From: Planctomycetota bacterium
Lineage (GTDB): Bacteria > Planctomycetota > Planctomycetia > Pirellulales > UBA1268
Length of the DNA stretch: 64,000 bases
Direction of reading: 5' to 3'
NCBI GenBank assembly: GCA_016872555.1
Contig: VGZO01000019.1
Coordinates: 1 to 64,000 of the forward strand
In this document: positions 28,032 through 36,754 of the stretch, one piece after another
Layout of the letters: each line of letters starts with the position of its first letter
Position numbering within the stretch: the first letter of the stretch is position 1
Program-made: the position numbers and the translations under genes
Notes under the pieces: model-generated
Databases searched by the model: none
Told to the model about the DNA's origin: nothing
Seen by the model: the letters and a program-made list of their open reading frames with translations, nothing else

Positions 28032-30869
28032 TCAATCGACGAAGTGGAACTCGTTGCCCGCCAGCAGCACGTGGGCCAACCGCGCCCAGGGAATCTCCGC
28101 GCCGCCGCCGTCGGTGAGGGCGCCCTGCTCCGCGGCGAGGTAGCCGAGGGCGTCGGCGGTCTCGTCAGGCGCGGGATCGCGTGACACCACGCGCCGGAAC
28201 AGCCACGCCACGCGCTCCGCCCCCCCCGCGGGCACGGCCCGCGCCGCCGCCACGGCCAGCGCCGCCGCCCGGTCCTGGACGAAGTCGGAGTTGAGGGCGA
28301 ACAGGGCCTGCTGCGGCACCGTGGTTTCGGGGCGGACGGCGGTGCAGGCGGCCGGATTGCTGCCGTCGAACGTCGCCATCAGCGGGGCGACGACGTCGCG
28401 GTTGACGAACCCGTACACCGTCCGTCGCGGGATCGTCGGCACGGCGGCCAGATCGATCGGCGGGCCTCCGGGGGTGGTGTCGAGCTCCTCCGACACGGCG
28501 AGCATCGCGTCGCGCATCGCCTCGAGGTCGAGGCGCCTGCGCGGCATCCGCCACAGCGTCTCGTTGTCGGGATCGAGGGCGCGGGCTGCCGGGTCCTCGA
28601 CCGGGGCGGCGCGGTAGGCGGCGCTCGACATGATCCGCCGGTGGAGGGCCTTGAGAGACCAGCCGTCGTCGCGGAACGCCTCGGCGAGCCAGTCGAGGAG
28701 CTCGGGGTGCGTCGGCGACCGGCCGCGCGTCCCGAAGTCGTCGGGGGTCCGCACGAGGCCGACGCCGAAATGATGCTGCCAGGCCCAGTTGACCAGCACG
28801 CGGCGGACGAGCGGGTTGTCGGCCGAGACCAGCGCCGTGGCGAGGTCGAGCCGGCGTTGGCCGGGCGTGAACGGTGCGGCATCGGGAGGGGCGAGGATCG
28901 TGGGAAAACGGGCGGCGACGGCTTCGCCGCGATCGAGCGGGTTGCCGCGCCGGAGGATCCTCGTCGGCGGGGCGTTGGCCCGCTCGACGAGCGTCATCGC
29001 CCGGGGGGGCGACCCGGGCGAGGAGAGGTGGAGATCGTGGATCGCCGCCGCCTTGCCGGCCAGCGCGTCCTGAACGGTGCGGTTGAGGAGTTGGCGGCCG
29101 AGGTCGGCGTCGAGGACGGTGGGCGTGCCGGGGGCGAAGAGGTGGTGGCGGAGCTGCCGGCGGATCGGGCTGTTGACCACCAGATGCCGCGGGTCCTCGT
29201 CGGTCACGACCCCGTCGCCGACCGCTTCCTCGGCCGCGAGCCGCTGGGCTTCGAGCCACTCGCGGTGAATGCTGCGGAACAGGTCGCCGTAGGCGTCGGC
29301 GACGTCGGACAGCGTGGCACACGAGCGGTCGGCGAGGGCGGTGAGAACGAGCGGATTGTGGCGCGGGGCGTCGTCGGACAGACCGTTGCGGGCGGCCGCG
29401 GCTGCCGCGTCGCCGTTTTCCGCCCCCAGGGCCGTCACGATCTCGGCGCAGCGCTCGCGGAAGCCGTCGGCCGGCAGGTCGCGGAGCCGGACCCAGGGGC
29501 CGAACACCGGATCGTCGGGGCCGATGGCGGCGAGGTACTCGCGCCACCGGTCGAGCAGATGGGGGCGCACGTCGTCGGTGCGGAACGAGAGGAAGGCGCT
29601 CGACAGATCCTGCTCGGGCGTGCCCTTGGCGAGCTCGCGGAGGTAGAGGCCGACCTGCATCCGCAGCCGCCCCTCGAGGACGGCGATCTGGTCGCGCGCC
29701 ATGTCGTCGCGCACCGTCCGCCGCCGGTCGAGCTCGCGTTCGTAGTCGGCGAGTGCCGGGGAGGGGGGCGGCGTGCCGATGACGGGAGGCAGTTCGGGCG
29801 GCTTGCTCGGCGCGAACGTGGCGACGAGGGCGTGGTAGTCGGCGGTCGAGATCGGGTCGTACTTGTGGTCGTGGCAGCGGGCGCAGGCGACCGTCAGCCC
29901 CATCAGCCCGCGGGTGACGACGTCGACTTGGTCGTCGAGGAGGTCGAAGCGGTTGCGGAACTGCATGCCGACGGTGAGGAACCCGAGCCCCGCCAGCGCC
30001 GGGTCGTTGGCTGAAAGGTCCATCTGGTCGGCGGCGACCTGCTCGGTGACGAACCGATCCCAGGGAACGTCGTCGTTGAACGACCGGATCACGTAGTCGC
30101 GGTAGGTGAACGAGAAGGGGAACCGCGTGAAGCCGATCGCGCTGCCGCCCTGCGTGTCGGCGTAGCGCGCGATGTCGAGCCAGTGCCGGCCCCAACGTTC
30201 GCCGTAGCGGGGCGAGTCGAGGAGCCGGTCGACCACGCGGGCGAAGGCCTCGGCGTCGGGCGCCGGGTCGGCGACGAACGCCACCACCTCGTCCCAGGTC
30301 GGGGGGAGGCCGGTGAGGTCGAAGGTCGCCCGCCGGAGGAGCCGGCGGCGGTCGACGAGCGGAGGCTCGGGCAGCCCACGTGACTGCCGAGCGGCAGCGA
30401 GAAAGGCGTCGATCGCGGTCGCACCCGGCTGGTCGGTCGCCGGGGGATCGGAGCGGGCGATCGGGCGGAATGCCCAGTGTCCCTCGAACGTCGCACCGGC
30501 GGCGATCCAGCCCCGCAGTCGCTCCACCTCGGCGGCCGCGAGACCGGGGCCATGCTCCGGCGGCGGCATCCGCAGGTCCGGATCGGTGGCGGCGACCCGG
30601 CGGATCAATTCGCTGTCGTCGGGGCGGCCCGGGGCGATCACCGTGCCGTGGGTGTCGGCGGCGGTGTCGAGCCGCAGGTCGCCCTGCCGGGCCGCGGCAT
30701 CGGGGCCGTGGCACCCGAGGCAATGCTCGGCGAGCAGGGGGCGGATGTCCCGGTCGTAGTGCGGCTCTGCGGCCGTGGCGGCGGCGAACGCCACCATCGT
30801 CGTGATGCCGGCCACCAGTGGGATGCGTTGCGTCTGGGCTCCACGGCACGGGTGCGGGCGAGCGTTCAC
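28032..30869 (-). CDS. Cytochrome c-like domain/DUF1549/DUF1553 protein
   Basis: The 945-residue product begins with a GTG and a signal-peptide-like stretch (LVAGITTMVAFAAATAA). A planctomycete cytochrome-type domain follows with the haem motif CLGCH (about residue 50) and distal Met candidates in LRMPPPEHGPG. DUF1549 is marked by RRATFDLTGLPPTWDEVVAF, DSPRYGERWGRHWLDIARYA and CARCHDHKYDPIS. The C-terminal DUF1553 has RRVLVNWAWQHHFGVGLV and GWSLKALHRRIMSSAAYR. It heads an operon with the DUF1501 gene. Its role, possibly periplasmic electron transfer linked to sugar-polymer breakdown, is inferred from family context only. Confidence 0.92.
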   Translation of the reverse strand: MNARPHPCRGAQTQRIPLVAGITTMVAFAAATAAEPHYDRDIRPLLAEHCLGCHGPDAAARQGDLRLDTAADTHGTVIAPGRPDDSELIRRVAATDPDLRMPPPEHGPGLAAAEVERLRGWIAAGATFEGHWAFRPIARSDPPATDQPGATAIDAFLAAARQSRGLPEPPLVDRRRLLRRATFDLTGLPPTWDEVVAFVADPAPDAEAFARVVDRLLDSPRYGERWGRHWLDIARYADTQGGSAIGFTRFPFSFTYRDYVIRSFNDDVPWDRFVTEQVAADQMDLSANDPALAGLGFLTVGMQFRNRFDLLDDQVDVVTRGLMGLTVACARCHDHKYDPISTADYHALVATFAPSKPPELPPVIGTPPPSPALADYERELDRRRTVRDDMARDQIAVLEGRLRMQVGLYLRELAKGTPEQDLSSAFLSFRTDDVRPHLLDRWREYLAAIGPDDPVFGPWVRLRDLPADGFRERCAEIVTALGAENGDAAAAAARNGLSDDAPRHNPLVLTALADRSCATLSDVADAYGDLFRSIHREWLEAQRLAAEEAVGDGVVTDEDPRHLVVNSPIRRQLRHHLFAPGTPTVLDADLGRQLLNRTVQDALAGKAAAIHDLHLSSPGSPPRAMTLVERANAPPTRILRRGNPLDRGEAVAARFPTILAPPDAAPFTPGQRRLDLATALVSADNPLVRRVLVNWAWQHHFGVGLVRTPDDFGTRGRSPTHPELLDWLAEAFRDDGWSLKALHRRIMSSAAYRAAPVEDPAARALDPDNETLWRMPRRRLDLEAMRDAMLAVSEELDTTPGGPPIDLAAVPTIPRRTVYGFVNRDVVAPLMATFDGSNPAACTAVRPETTVPQQALFALNSDFVQDRAAALAVAAARAVPAGGAERVAWLFRRVVSRDPAPDETADALGYLAAEQGALTDGGGAEIPWARLAHVLLAGNEFHFVD

Positions 30870-30896
30870 GGGTCGTCGCCTGGAAGGGAGGGATTT

Positions 30897-30904
30897 AGTG
30901 TACC
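30897..30904 (-). promoter_or_regulatory. Extended -10 GGTACACT for the DUF1553/DUF1501 operon
   Basis: Read on the - strand, GGTACACT occurs 27 nt before the GTG at 30869, in the divergent gap shared with the sigma-factor gene. The identical octamer precedes tkt (35191-35198). No convincing -35 box was found. Confidence 0.4.
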
Positions 30905-31032
30905 CTCCGGTCGAGGGCGTCCGGTTGGCGACGGCATCGGCCGAACGACGGTCCGGGACCGGATCTCACGAAGGCGAATCGGAGGCTCCGGAGCCGCGCT
31001 GCACAACTTCGCGGGGGCTGACGCGTTGCGTT

Positions 31033-31038
31033 TATACT
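31033..31038 (+). promoter_or_regulatory. Candidate -10 TATACT for the sigma-factor gene
   Basis: TATACT (5 of 6 consensus bases) is 62 bp before ATG 31101. The expected -35 position (about 31005-31015) has no TTGACA-like hexamer, and no classical ECF GGAAC box was seen, so autoregulation is not evident. Confidence 0.33.
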
Positions 31039-31100
31039 CCCTGGCCTCACCGGTGGGGGGCCCGGGCCGAACCGACCACCGCTGGCTTGCGTAGCCACCG

Positions 31101-31913
31101 ATGTCGAGTCACGATTCCCACGCCGCCGCCGACCACGGCCCCGGGCCCGCCCGAGGTCCGGTGCGCCGTCCGAGCGGTTCGGGGAAACGTGGCGAGCAGG
31201 CCCTGCCCGCCACCGGTCCGGTGGAGAACGGTGCCCAGCACGACGACGATGCGCCGGCCGCCGCCGGCCCTGGAGGGGACGGCGACGGCGGGCGTTCGTG
31301 GGCCGCTGATGACGGACCGGGGCGTCGCGATGGAGATGCGGACGAAGACCTGTTCCGGCGGTTCCGCACCAGCGCCGACGAGTCGGCCTTCGAGCGACTC
31401 GTCCACCGGTACGAAACGGAGTTGTTCGGGTACCTGAAGCGCTACCTCGGCAGTGCCGAGATGGCCGAGGACGTGTTTCAGGCGACCTTTCTCCAGGTCT
31501 ATCTCAAGAAGGAGGGTTTCGACGAGGGCCGACGGTTCCGACCGTGGCTCTACACGATCGCCACGAATCAGGCCATCGACGCCCAGCGCCGCAATCGTCG
31601 GCACCGCATGGTCAGCCTCGACCAGCGGACCGGCGACGACGACGTCGGGGCGCTGGTGGAGATGCTTGCGGGGCGGGACGAGACGGCCGACGAGCGGCTC
31701 TCCGGGGAGGAGGCCAAGCAGTGGGTCCGCACGGCGGTCGAGGATCTTCCCGACACGCTCCGCGGGGCGCTGCTCTTGGTCTACCACCAGGGGTTGAAAT
31801 ACCGCGAAGCGGCCGACGTCCTCGGTGTGCCGGTGGGCACGGTGAAAAGCCGGCTCCATGCGGCGCTGCTCAAGCTCAACCGTTCGTGGCAGGACAGTGG
31901 CAACACTCCATGA
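31101..31913 (+). CDS. ECF-type RNA polymerase sigma factor
   Basis: The 270-residue protein has an ~80-residue disordered N-terminal extension rich in Gly, Pro, Asp and His. Sigma-2 spans ~84-165 (SAFERLVHRYETELFGYLKR, AEDVFQATFLQVYLKK, RPWLYTIATNQAIDAQRR). Sigma-4 spans ~205-262 (DLPDTLRGALLLVYHQGLKY, then the helix-turn-helix YREAADVLGVPVGTVKSRLH). There is no region 3, as in ECF/group IV factors. The gene downstream encodes a membrane protein that looks like its anti-sigma factor. The target promoters and signal are unknown. The N-terminal extension is unusual for the class and could be a regulatory tail or a start chosen too far upstream. Confidence 0.92.
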   Translation: MSSHDSHAAADHGPGPARGPVRRPSGSGKRGEQALPATGPVENGAQHDDDAPAAAGPGGDGDGGRSWAADDGPGRRDGDADEDLFRRFRTSADESAFERLVHRYETELFGYLKRYLGSAEMAEDVFQATFLQVYLKKEGFDEGRRFRPWLYTIATNQAIDAQRRNRRHRMVSLDQRTGDDDVGALVEMLAGRDETADERLSGEEAKQWVRTAVEDLPDTLRGALLLVYHQGLKYREAADVLGVPVGTVKSRLHAALLKLNRSWQDSGNTP

Positions 31914-31945
31914 CCCGCCGTCGGCACCCGGGGCAGGACGAGCAC

Positions 31946-31969
31946 GGTGATCGGGGAATCCCGATGACC
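31946..31969 (+). promoter_or_regulatory. Hairpin between sigma and anti-sigma genes
   Basis: ATCGGG (31950-31955) and CCCGAT (31960-31965) form a perfect 6-bp stem closed by GAAT. It is extended past one mismatch by three more pairs (GGT at 31946-31948 with ACC at 31967-31969). There is no T-run, so it may protect or separate the two messages rather than end transcription. Confidence 0.35.
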
Positions 31970-32043
31970 GGGCCTCCGCCCCGGTGTTCCACGCCGGCGA
32001 ACGGGACCGAAGAATCCGCGGCACCAGCTCATCGGACACCAGC

Positions 32044-33051
32044 ATGCGAGACGAACTTGTCGGCTATCTCCTCGAAGCGCTTGACGACGACCAGCGGCAG
32101 CGGGTGGACGTGGCGCTCGCCGACGCCGTGACCGGTCCGCCCCTGCGGAAGGATCTCGACCGGCTGCGCCGCGCGGCGACGGTCCTCGAGGCCGACGCGG
32201 GCACGGAACGGCCTCCCGAGGGGCTCGCCCGGCGGACCCTGCGGTTCATCGAGAATCACCGTGAAGACGGCCGTCGCCTGAGGCCCCATGCACCTGCGGC
32301 GGGTGGCCCGCTGCCCCGGCCGCGGATCTTCAGCGAGGAGCGGGTGCCGCCGCGTGTCCGGTCGCCACGGGTTTGGATCGACCGGGCGATCCTCGCGGCG
32401 ACCGCGATCGCCGCCAGCGTGTTGTTGATCCCGCTGGTGCTCGACGGGATCGACCAGTCGCGTTCGTTACGCACCCAGCGCAACGTGCAGTCGATCGCCG
32501 GCGGACTGGCAGGCTATTCCGAACACCACCGGCGCTTCCCCACTCCCCCCGACTCCGGACCACTGTCGCGTGCCGGCCTCTACGCGCCGACGCTCGTCTC
32601 CGAGCACCGCCTCCGCGCCGACGACGGCACGTTCCTCGTGCCCGGGTCCGACCTGGCCAAGCGGAGCCTCGTGATCCCGTCGCTCGACGAGGTGAAGCGC
32701 GCCGCGGCAGTGGGCGATGCCGAGGCATTCGATCGGATGGTCCGGTCGATGGGCGGGGATTTCGGCTACACGCTCGGCCATCGCGATCCCACCGGCCGGC
32801 TGCAGCCGTTGGTCAACCTGGGTCGCGCCCACCATCCGATCCTTGCCGATGCCCCCGACGACGACGGGCATTGGAGCGGCAACCATCCGCGGCGCACGCA
32901 CCATGTCCTCTACGAGGACGGCCACGTCGAACGGATCGGTCCCCACGCCCTTCACATCGACGACCATCTGTATCGCAACCACCGTGGCGAGGTCCGCGCC
33001 GGTGTCGATGCCGAGGATGCGGTGATCGGCGATTCCCACCATCAGCCGTGA
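32044..33051 (+). CDS. Putative anti-sigma factor fused to a DUF1559/pseudopilin-like domain
   Basis: The start ATG 32044 gives 335 residues; a GTG at 31984 is possible. Residues 1-70 (MRDELVGYLLEALDDDQRQR onward) look like the cytoplasmic helical part of planctomycete anti-sigma factors, without an obvious HxxxCxxC zinc motif. A single membrane helix spans ~114-134. Directly after it, LRTQRNVQSIAGGLAGYSEH followed by HRRFP mirrors the post-helix region of DUF1559 pseudopilin-like proteins. Near the C-terminus, HVLYEDGHVERIG resembles their H-Xn-DG signature. The position after an ECF sigma gene supports an anti-sigma role; binding to the sigma factor is inferred. The extracytoplasmic domain could sense an envelope state. 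Confidence 0.7.
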   Translation: MRDELVGYLLEALDDDQRQRVDVALADAVTGPPLRKDLDRLRRAATVLEADAGTERPPEGLARRTLRFIENHREDGRRLRPHAPAAGGPLPRPRIFSEERVPPRVRSPRVWIDRAILAATAIAASVLLIPLVLDGIDQSRSLRTQRNVQSIAGGLAGYSEHHRRFPTPPDSGPLSRAGLYAPTLVSEHRLRADDGTFLVPGSDLAKRSLVIPSLDEVKRAAAVGDAEAFDRMVRSMGGDFGYTLGHRDPTGRLQPLVNLGRAHHPILADAPDDDGHWSGNHPRRTHHVLYEDGHVERIGPHALHIDDHLYRNHRGEVRAGVDAEDAVIGDSHHQP

Positions 33052-33100
33052 TCATGGCGGCAGGCCGAGAGGGCGGCCGAGCCGCTCCGCGATCGTCGCG

Positions 33101-35155
33101 TCAGGTCAGTTGGGCACGGGCGGCGTCGGCCACTGCCGCGGCGGTGATCCCGAAGTGGGAATACAGTTTCGGGGCCGGAGCCGAGGCACCGAAGCCGTTC
33201 ATGCCGACGAAGCGGCCGTGGCGTCCGAGCCACTTTTCCCAGCCGAACCCGGCGGCCGCCTCGCAGGCGACACGGGCGCCCACCGCCTCGGGCAGGACCG
33301 TCTCGCGGTAGGCCTCGTCTTGGGCCTCGAACAGGTCCCAGCAGGGCATGCTCACGACCCGCGCCCGGATGCCGTCGCGCTCGAGCATGGTCGCGGCCTC
33401 GAGGCAGATCCCGACCTCGCTCCCCGTCCCGATGAGGATGCACTGCGGCTTGCCGCCGGTGGCCTCACGGAGAACGTAGGCCCCGCGTGCCGTGCCCGTG
33501 GCCGGTCCGAAACCGGTCCGGTCGAGCGTGGGAAGGTTTTGCCGTGAGAGGACGAGCACCGCCGGCCGGTGTGGATCGCGGAGGATCACCCGGTAGGCCT
33601 CGGCGACCTCGTTGGCATCGGCGGGACGGAACACGCTGATCCCCGGCACCGCACGGGCGCTGGCGAGCTGCTCGATCGGCTGGTGCGTGGGGCCATCCTC
33701 GCCGAGGCCGATCGAGTCGTGCGTCAGCACGTAGATCACGCCGAGGCCGCCGAGCGCCGAGAGCCGAAGGGCCGGCTTGAGGTAGTCGAAGAACACGAAG
33801 AACGTCGCGCAGTAGGGTCGCAGCCCCGACAGCGCCATGCCGTTGACGGCCGCGGCCATGCCGTGCTCGCGGATCCCGAAGTGGAAATTGCGCCCCGTGG
33901 GATCCTCGGCAGAAAAGTCGCCGGCCCCCGGGACGAGCGTCATCGTCGACGGGGCGAGGTCGGCCGAACCGCCGAGGAACCAGGGAATCGCGCCGCTGAG
34001 GGCCTGGATCACCTTGCCGCTCGACACCCGGCTGGCGAGACCCTTGGGATCGGCGGGGAAGACAGGGATCGCCGCTTCCCAGCCGGCAGGCAGCTTTCCG
34101 GCCAGCAGCGTGTCGAGCTCGGCGACCAGATGCGGAGCGTGGGAGCGGACCTGGTCGCGTGCCGTGTTCCAGGCGACGCGGGCCGCGGCGCCGCGGCTTC
34201 CCAACGTGGCGGCGAACCGCTCGGGGACCTCGGCAGGCACGTGGAAGGTGCCGTCGACGGGCCACCCGTAGGCCGCCTTGGCGCCGCGGATCTCGTCGGC
34301 ACCCAGCGGCGCGCCGTGCGCCTCGTGCGAGCCCGCTTTCTTCGGCGCACCGTAGCCGATCACGCTCTTGACGATCACCAGCGTCGGGCGTTTGGTCTCG
34401 GAGCGGAACGCCGTCAGGGCCCGGTGGATGGCCGCGGTGTCGTTGGCGTCGGCGACCCGTTCGATCCGCCAGCCGAGGGCCGCGAATCGCCCCGCCACGT
34501 CCTCGGTGTAGGCGAGGTGCGTCTCACCCTCGATCGTGATCGAGTTGTCATCGTAGATCCAGCACAGGTTGGCCAGGCCGAGGTGCCCGGCGAGCGACGC
34601 CGCCTCGGCGGCGACGCCCTCCATCAGGTCGCCGTCGCTGCACAGCACGTAGGTGTCGTGGTCGAAGAGCCTCGCGCCGGGGACGCCGTACCGGCTTCCC
34701 AGCCAGCGCGCGGCGATCGCCATCCCGACCGAGTTGCCACAGCCCTGGCCGAGCGGCCCGGTGGTCGTCTCGATGGCGGCGATGAGGTGGTGCTCGGGAT
34801 GGCCTGCACAGACGCTGTCGAGCTGGCGGAAGCCGCGGATCGCCTCGAGGCTGACCGCCGGCTCCGCGCTGCCGGCCGAGCGGCGGACACCGGCGAGGTG
34901 GAGCAGCGCGTAGATCAGCATCGACGCGTGGCCGCAGGAGAGGACGAACCGGTCGCGGTCGGGCCAGGCGGGATCGTGCGGATCGTAGCGGAGGAAGTCA
35001 CGCCACAGCGTGTAGGCCACCGGGGCCAGCGCCATCGGCGTGCCCGGATGGCCGCTCTTGGCGGCCTCGACGGCGTCCATCGCCAGCGTCCGGATCGTGT
35101 CGATGGCGAGCCGGTCGGTGGCGTCGAAGGGGAGCGGCCGAGTGGGGGTGGCCAT
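33101..35155 (-). CDS. tkt: Transketolase
   Basis: This thiamine-diphosphate enzyme transfers two-carbon units in the pentose phosphate and Calvin-type pathways. The 684 residues start at ATG 35155, with GGAGG at 35166-35170 ten bases upstream. Motifs include DAVEAAKSGHPGTPMALAP, GPLGQGCGNSVGMAIA, the ThDP motif beginning GDLMEGVAAEAASLAG, the central FHFGIREHGMAAAVNGMA, and THDSIGLGEDGPTHQPIEQL. It lies 45 bp after a metallopeptidase-like gene and has its own -10 candidate, so it may be expressed independently. Transaldolase at 61435 provides the partner step of the non-oxidative pathway. Confidence 0.96.
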   Translation of the reverse strand: MATPTRPLPFDATDRLAIDTIRTLAMDAVEAAKSGHPGTPMALAPVAYTLWRDFLRYDPHDPAWPDRDRFVLSCGHASMLIYALLHLAGVRRSAGSAEPAVSLEAIRGFRQLDSVCAGHPEHHLIAAIETTTGPLGQGCGNSVGMAIAARWLGSRYGVPGARLFDHDTYVLCSDGDLMEGVAAEAASLAGHLGLANLCWIYDDNSITIEGETHLAYTEDVAGRFAALGWRIERVADANDTAAIHRALTAFRSETKRPTLVIVKSVIGYGAPKKAGSHEAHGAPLGADEIRGAKAAYGWPVDGTFHVPAEVPERFAATLGSRGAAARVAWNTARDQVRSHAPHLVAELDTLLAGKLPAGWEAAIPVFPADPKGLASRVSSGKVIQALSGAIPWFLGGSADLAPSTMTLVPGAGDFSAEDPTGRNFHFGIREHGMAAAVNGMALSGLRPYCATFFVFFDYLKPALRLSALGGLGVIYVLTHDSIGLGEDGPTHQPIEQLASARAVPGISVFRPADANEVAEAYRVILRDPHRPAVLVLSRQNLPTLDRTGFGPATGTARGAYVLREATGGKPQCILIGTGSEVGICLEAATMLERDGIRARVVSMPCWDLFEAQDEAYRETVLPEAVGARVACEAAAGFGWEKWLGRHGRFVGMNGFGASAPAPKLYSHFGITAAAVADAARAQLT

Positions 35156-35190
35156 CGATGTCGGTCCTCCGGGGTGGATCGCGCGCAGGG

Positions 35191-35198
35191 AGTGTACC
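35191..35198 (-). promoter_or_regulatory. Extended -10 GGTACACT for tkt
   Basis: GGTACACT on the - strand ends 35 nt before the tkt ATG and directly follows the stop of the upstream gene. It is identical to the octamer before the DUF1553 operon. Predicted initiation near 35184 would leave a short leader containing the GGAGG site. Confidence 0.42.
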
Positions 35199-35200
35199 AC

Positions 35201-36754
35201 TCACCGCACCGCGGCCGCCGCCGAGTCGGCCGCGGCGAGGTGGCGACGGAACTGCTCGTCGAGCTCGGCGTGGCTCGAGTCGCAGAGCTTCTCGAGGCTG
35301 TCGGCCGTGGCGGTGCCGGTGTAGACGCGCACCAGATACTCGATGAACGCCGCGCGGTAGCGGCCGTCCCGTCCGTTCATGAAGAAGTCGGCGAGGCCGG
35401 AGATCTGGCTGTAGATCGGTGCCAGCCGCTGATCGGCCTGGAATTCACGCCGGCCGAGCGCCGCCAGCTCGCCGAGCGGCACCTGGAAGCCGTCCTCGAG
35501 GACGCGCTCGCGGGCCGCCGGCATCCGCCCGGCGTCGGGGCCGCCGAGCGTCCAGCCGTACGGCGTCGCCACGAGGCTCTCCATGTAGCAGGCGGCGGCC
35601 TCGATCGCCCAGAACCCGACGCGCTCGCCGGCCAGTCGGCTGATCGGCCGCGTCTCGGCGAACAGTTGGTGCGTGCATTCGTGGCGGACGGTACGGGCCG
35701 TCTCCGCGGCTGTGTCCGCGTCGGCGGCGGTGATGAACCACGCGGTCTTCGTCGGCGCCCAGTACATCCCGTCGGTGCGGCCGACGGCCGGCTCGACCGA
35801 CTCCAGGCCCCGGACGTATTCGTCGCGGTCGCGGACGAGGGTGGCGGCGAAACCGTCGAGCACCGGCGGTCGCCCGCGCCCCTCGAACCACCGCTCCCGT
35901 TCCGACGGCTCGGCCCGGTACGCTCCGAACGCCTGCTGCCACGCCGCCCATGCCTCCTCGACGGTCCGCGCCAGGTCCGCCGCCGCGGTGAGGTCGGCCG
36001 TCGTCGCGATCCGCCAGTGGTCGCTCTCGAAGCGCAGCGGCCGTTGCAGCGACCTCTCGCGCTGCTCGGCCGCAACGGCATCGACCCAGCGGCCGAGATC
36101 GTAGCGCTCGCCGGCGCGGTAGCGGGCGAGCCGGCCACGTGGCAGCCAGCCGAACGCCGGGTCGTAGTCTTCGCCACGGTCGAGCCGTCGGTCGACCTCG
36201 ACGAGCACCCAGCGGCCGTCGCGCTCGACCCAGCCGCCGGCGCGGCGGGCGCGGGCGTGGGACGGATCGTCGCGGAGCGCGAGATGGAGCAACCGGACCG
36301 CTTCGCAGCCCTGGTCGGGCCAGGGGGGAGCGGCGGCGGTGTCGGTGCCCCGCCGGGGCGTGGCGGCATGGGCGCGGGCCGCCGCGGCGGCCACGGCGAA
36401 CAGGGCGTCGGCGTGGGCGCGGCGCGCGGCGATGAAGTCGTCCCACAGGCCGCGGGACAGGTCTCCCTCGAGCCACTCGGGCACCACCAGGGACTCGGCG
36501 ATGGCGACGATCTGCTGGCGCCCCGCGGCGGCGGGCAGCGGCCAGGCGGCGACGAGGTCTGCCAACCGCTCCTGGCCGACGCGCCGGCAGCGGCGCACGA
36601 GATCGTCGAGCGCCGCCGCGAAGCGCTCGTCGAGTTCCGGCAGCGAAGCCGGGCGGTCGGCCGCGCCGCCGCCGCGGGCCACGAGCGCTCCGGGGAGCAG
36701 GGCCGCCGCCCGCAGGGCGTGGCGCCGGGACCGAAGAGACCCGTGGTCCGGCAT
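35201..36754 (-). CDS. Putative secreted gluzincin-like metallopeptidase (DUF1570-like)
   Basis: The 517-residue product has an N-terminal Arg-rich segment and a short hydrophobic stretch (HALRAAALLPGALVARGG) that could be a Tat-like or lipoprotein-independent signal. The middle is Arg/Glu-rich without recognised domains. The C-terminal third has a zinc-peptidase HExxH motif, TVRHECTHQLFAET (about residue 350). This is followed ~27 residues later by FWAIEAAACYMESLV, where Glu could be the third ligand. This resembles planctomycete DUF1570 proteins, an assignment made from motif layout only. ATG 36754 overlaps nothing downstream, but the upstream isomerase stop overlaps this start (TGATG), implying coupling. 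Confidence 0.7.
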   Translation of the reverse strand: MPDHGSLRSRRHALRAAALLPGALVARGGGAADRPASLPELDERFAAALDDLVRRCRRVGQERLADLVAAWPLPAAAGRQQIVAIAESLVVPEWLEGDLSRGLWDDFIAARRAHADALFAVAAAAARAHAATPRRGTDTAAAPPWPDQGCEAVRLLHLALRDDPSHARARRAGGWVERDGRWVLVEVDRRLDRGEDYDPAFGWLPRGRLARYRAGERYDLGRWVDAVAAEQRERSLQRPLRFESDHWRIATTADLTAAADLARTVEEAWAAWQQAFGAYRAEPSERERWFEGRGRPPVLDGFAATLVRDRDEYVRGLESVEPAVGRTDGMYWAPTKTAWFITAADADTAAETARTVRHECTHQLFAETRPISRLAGERVGFWAIEAAACYMESLVATPYGWTLGGPDAGRMPAARERVLEDGFQVPLGELAALGRREFQADQRLAPIYSQISGLADFFMNGRDGRYRAAFIEYLVRVYTGTATADSLEKLCDSSHAELDEQFRRHLAAADSAAAAVR

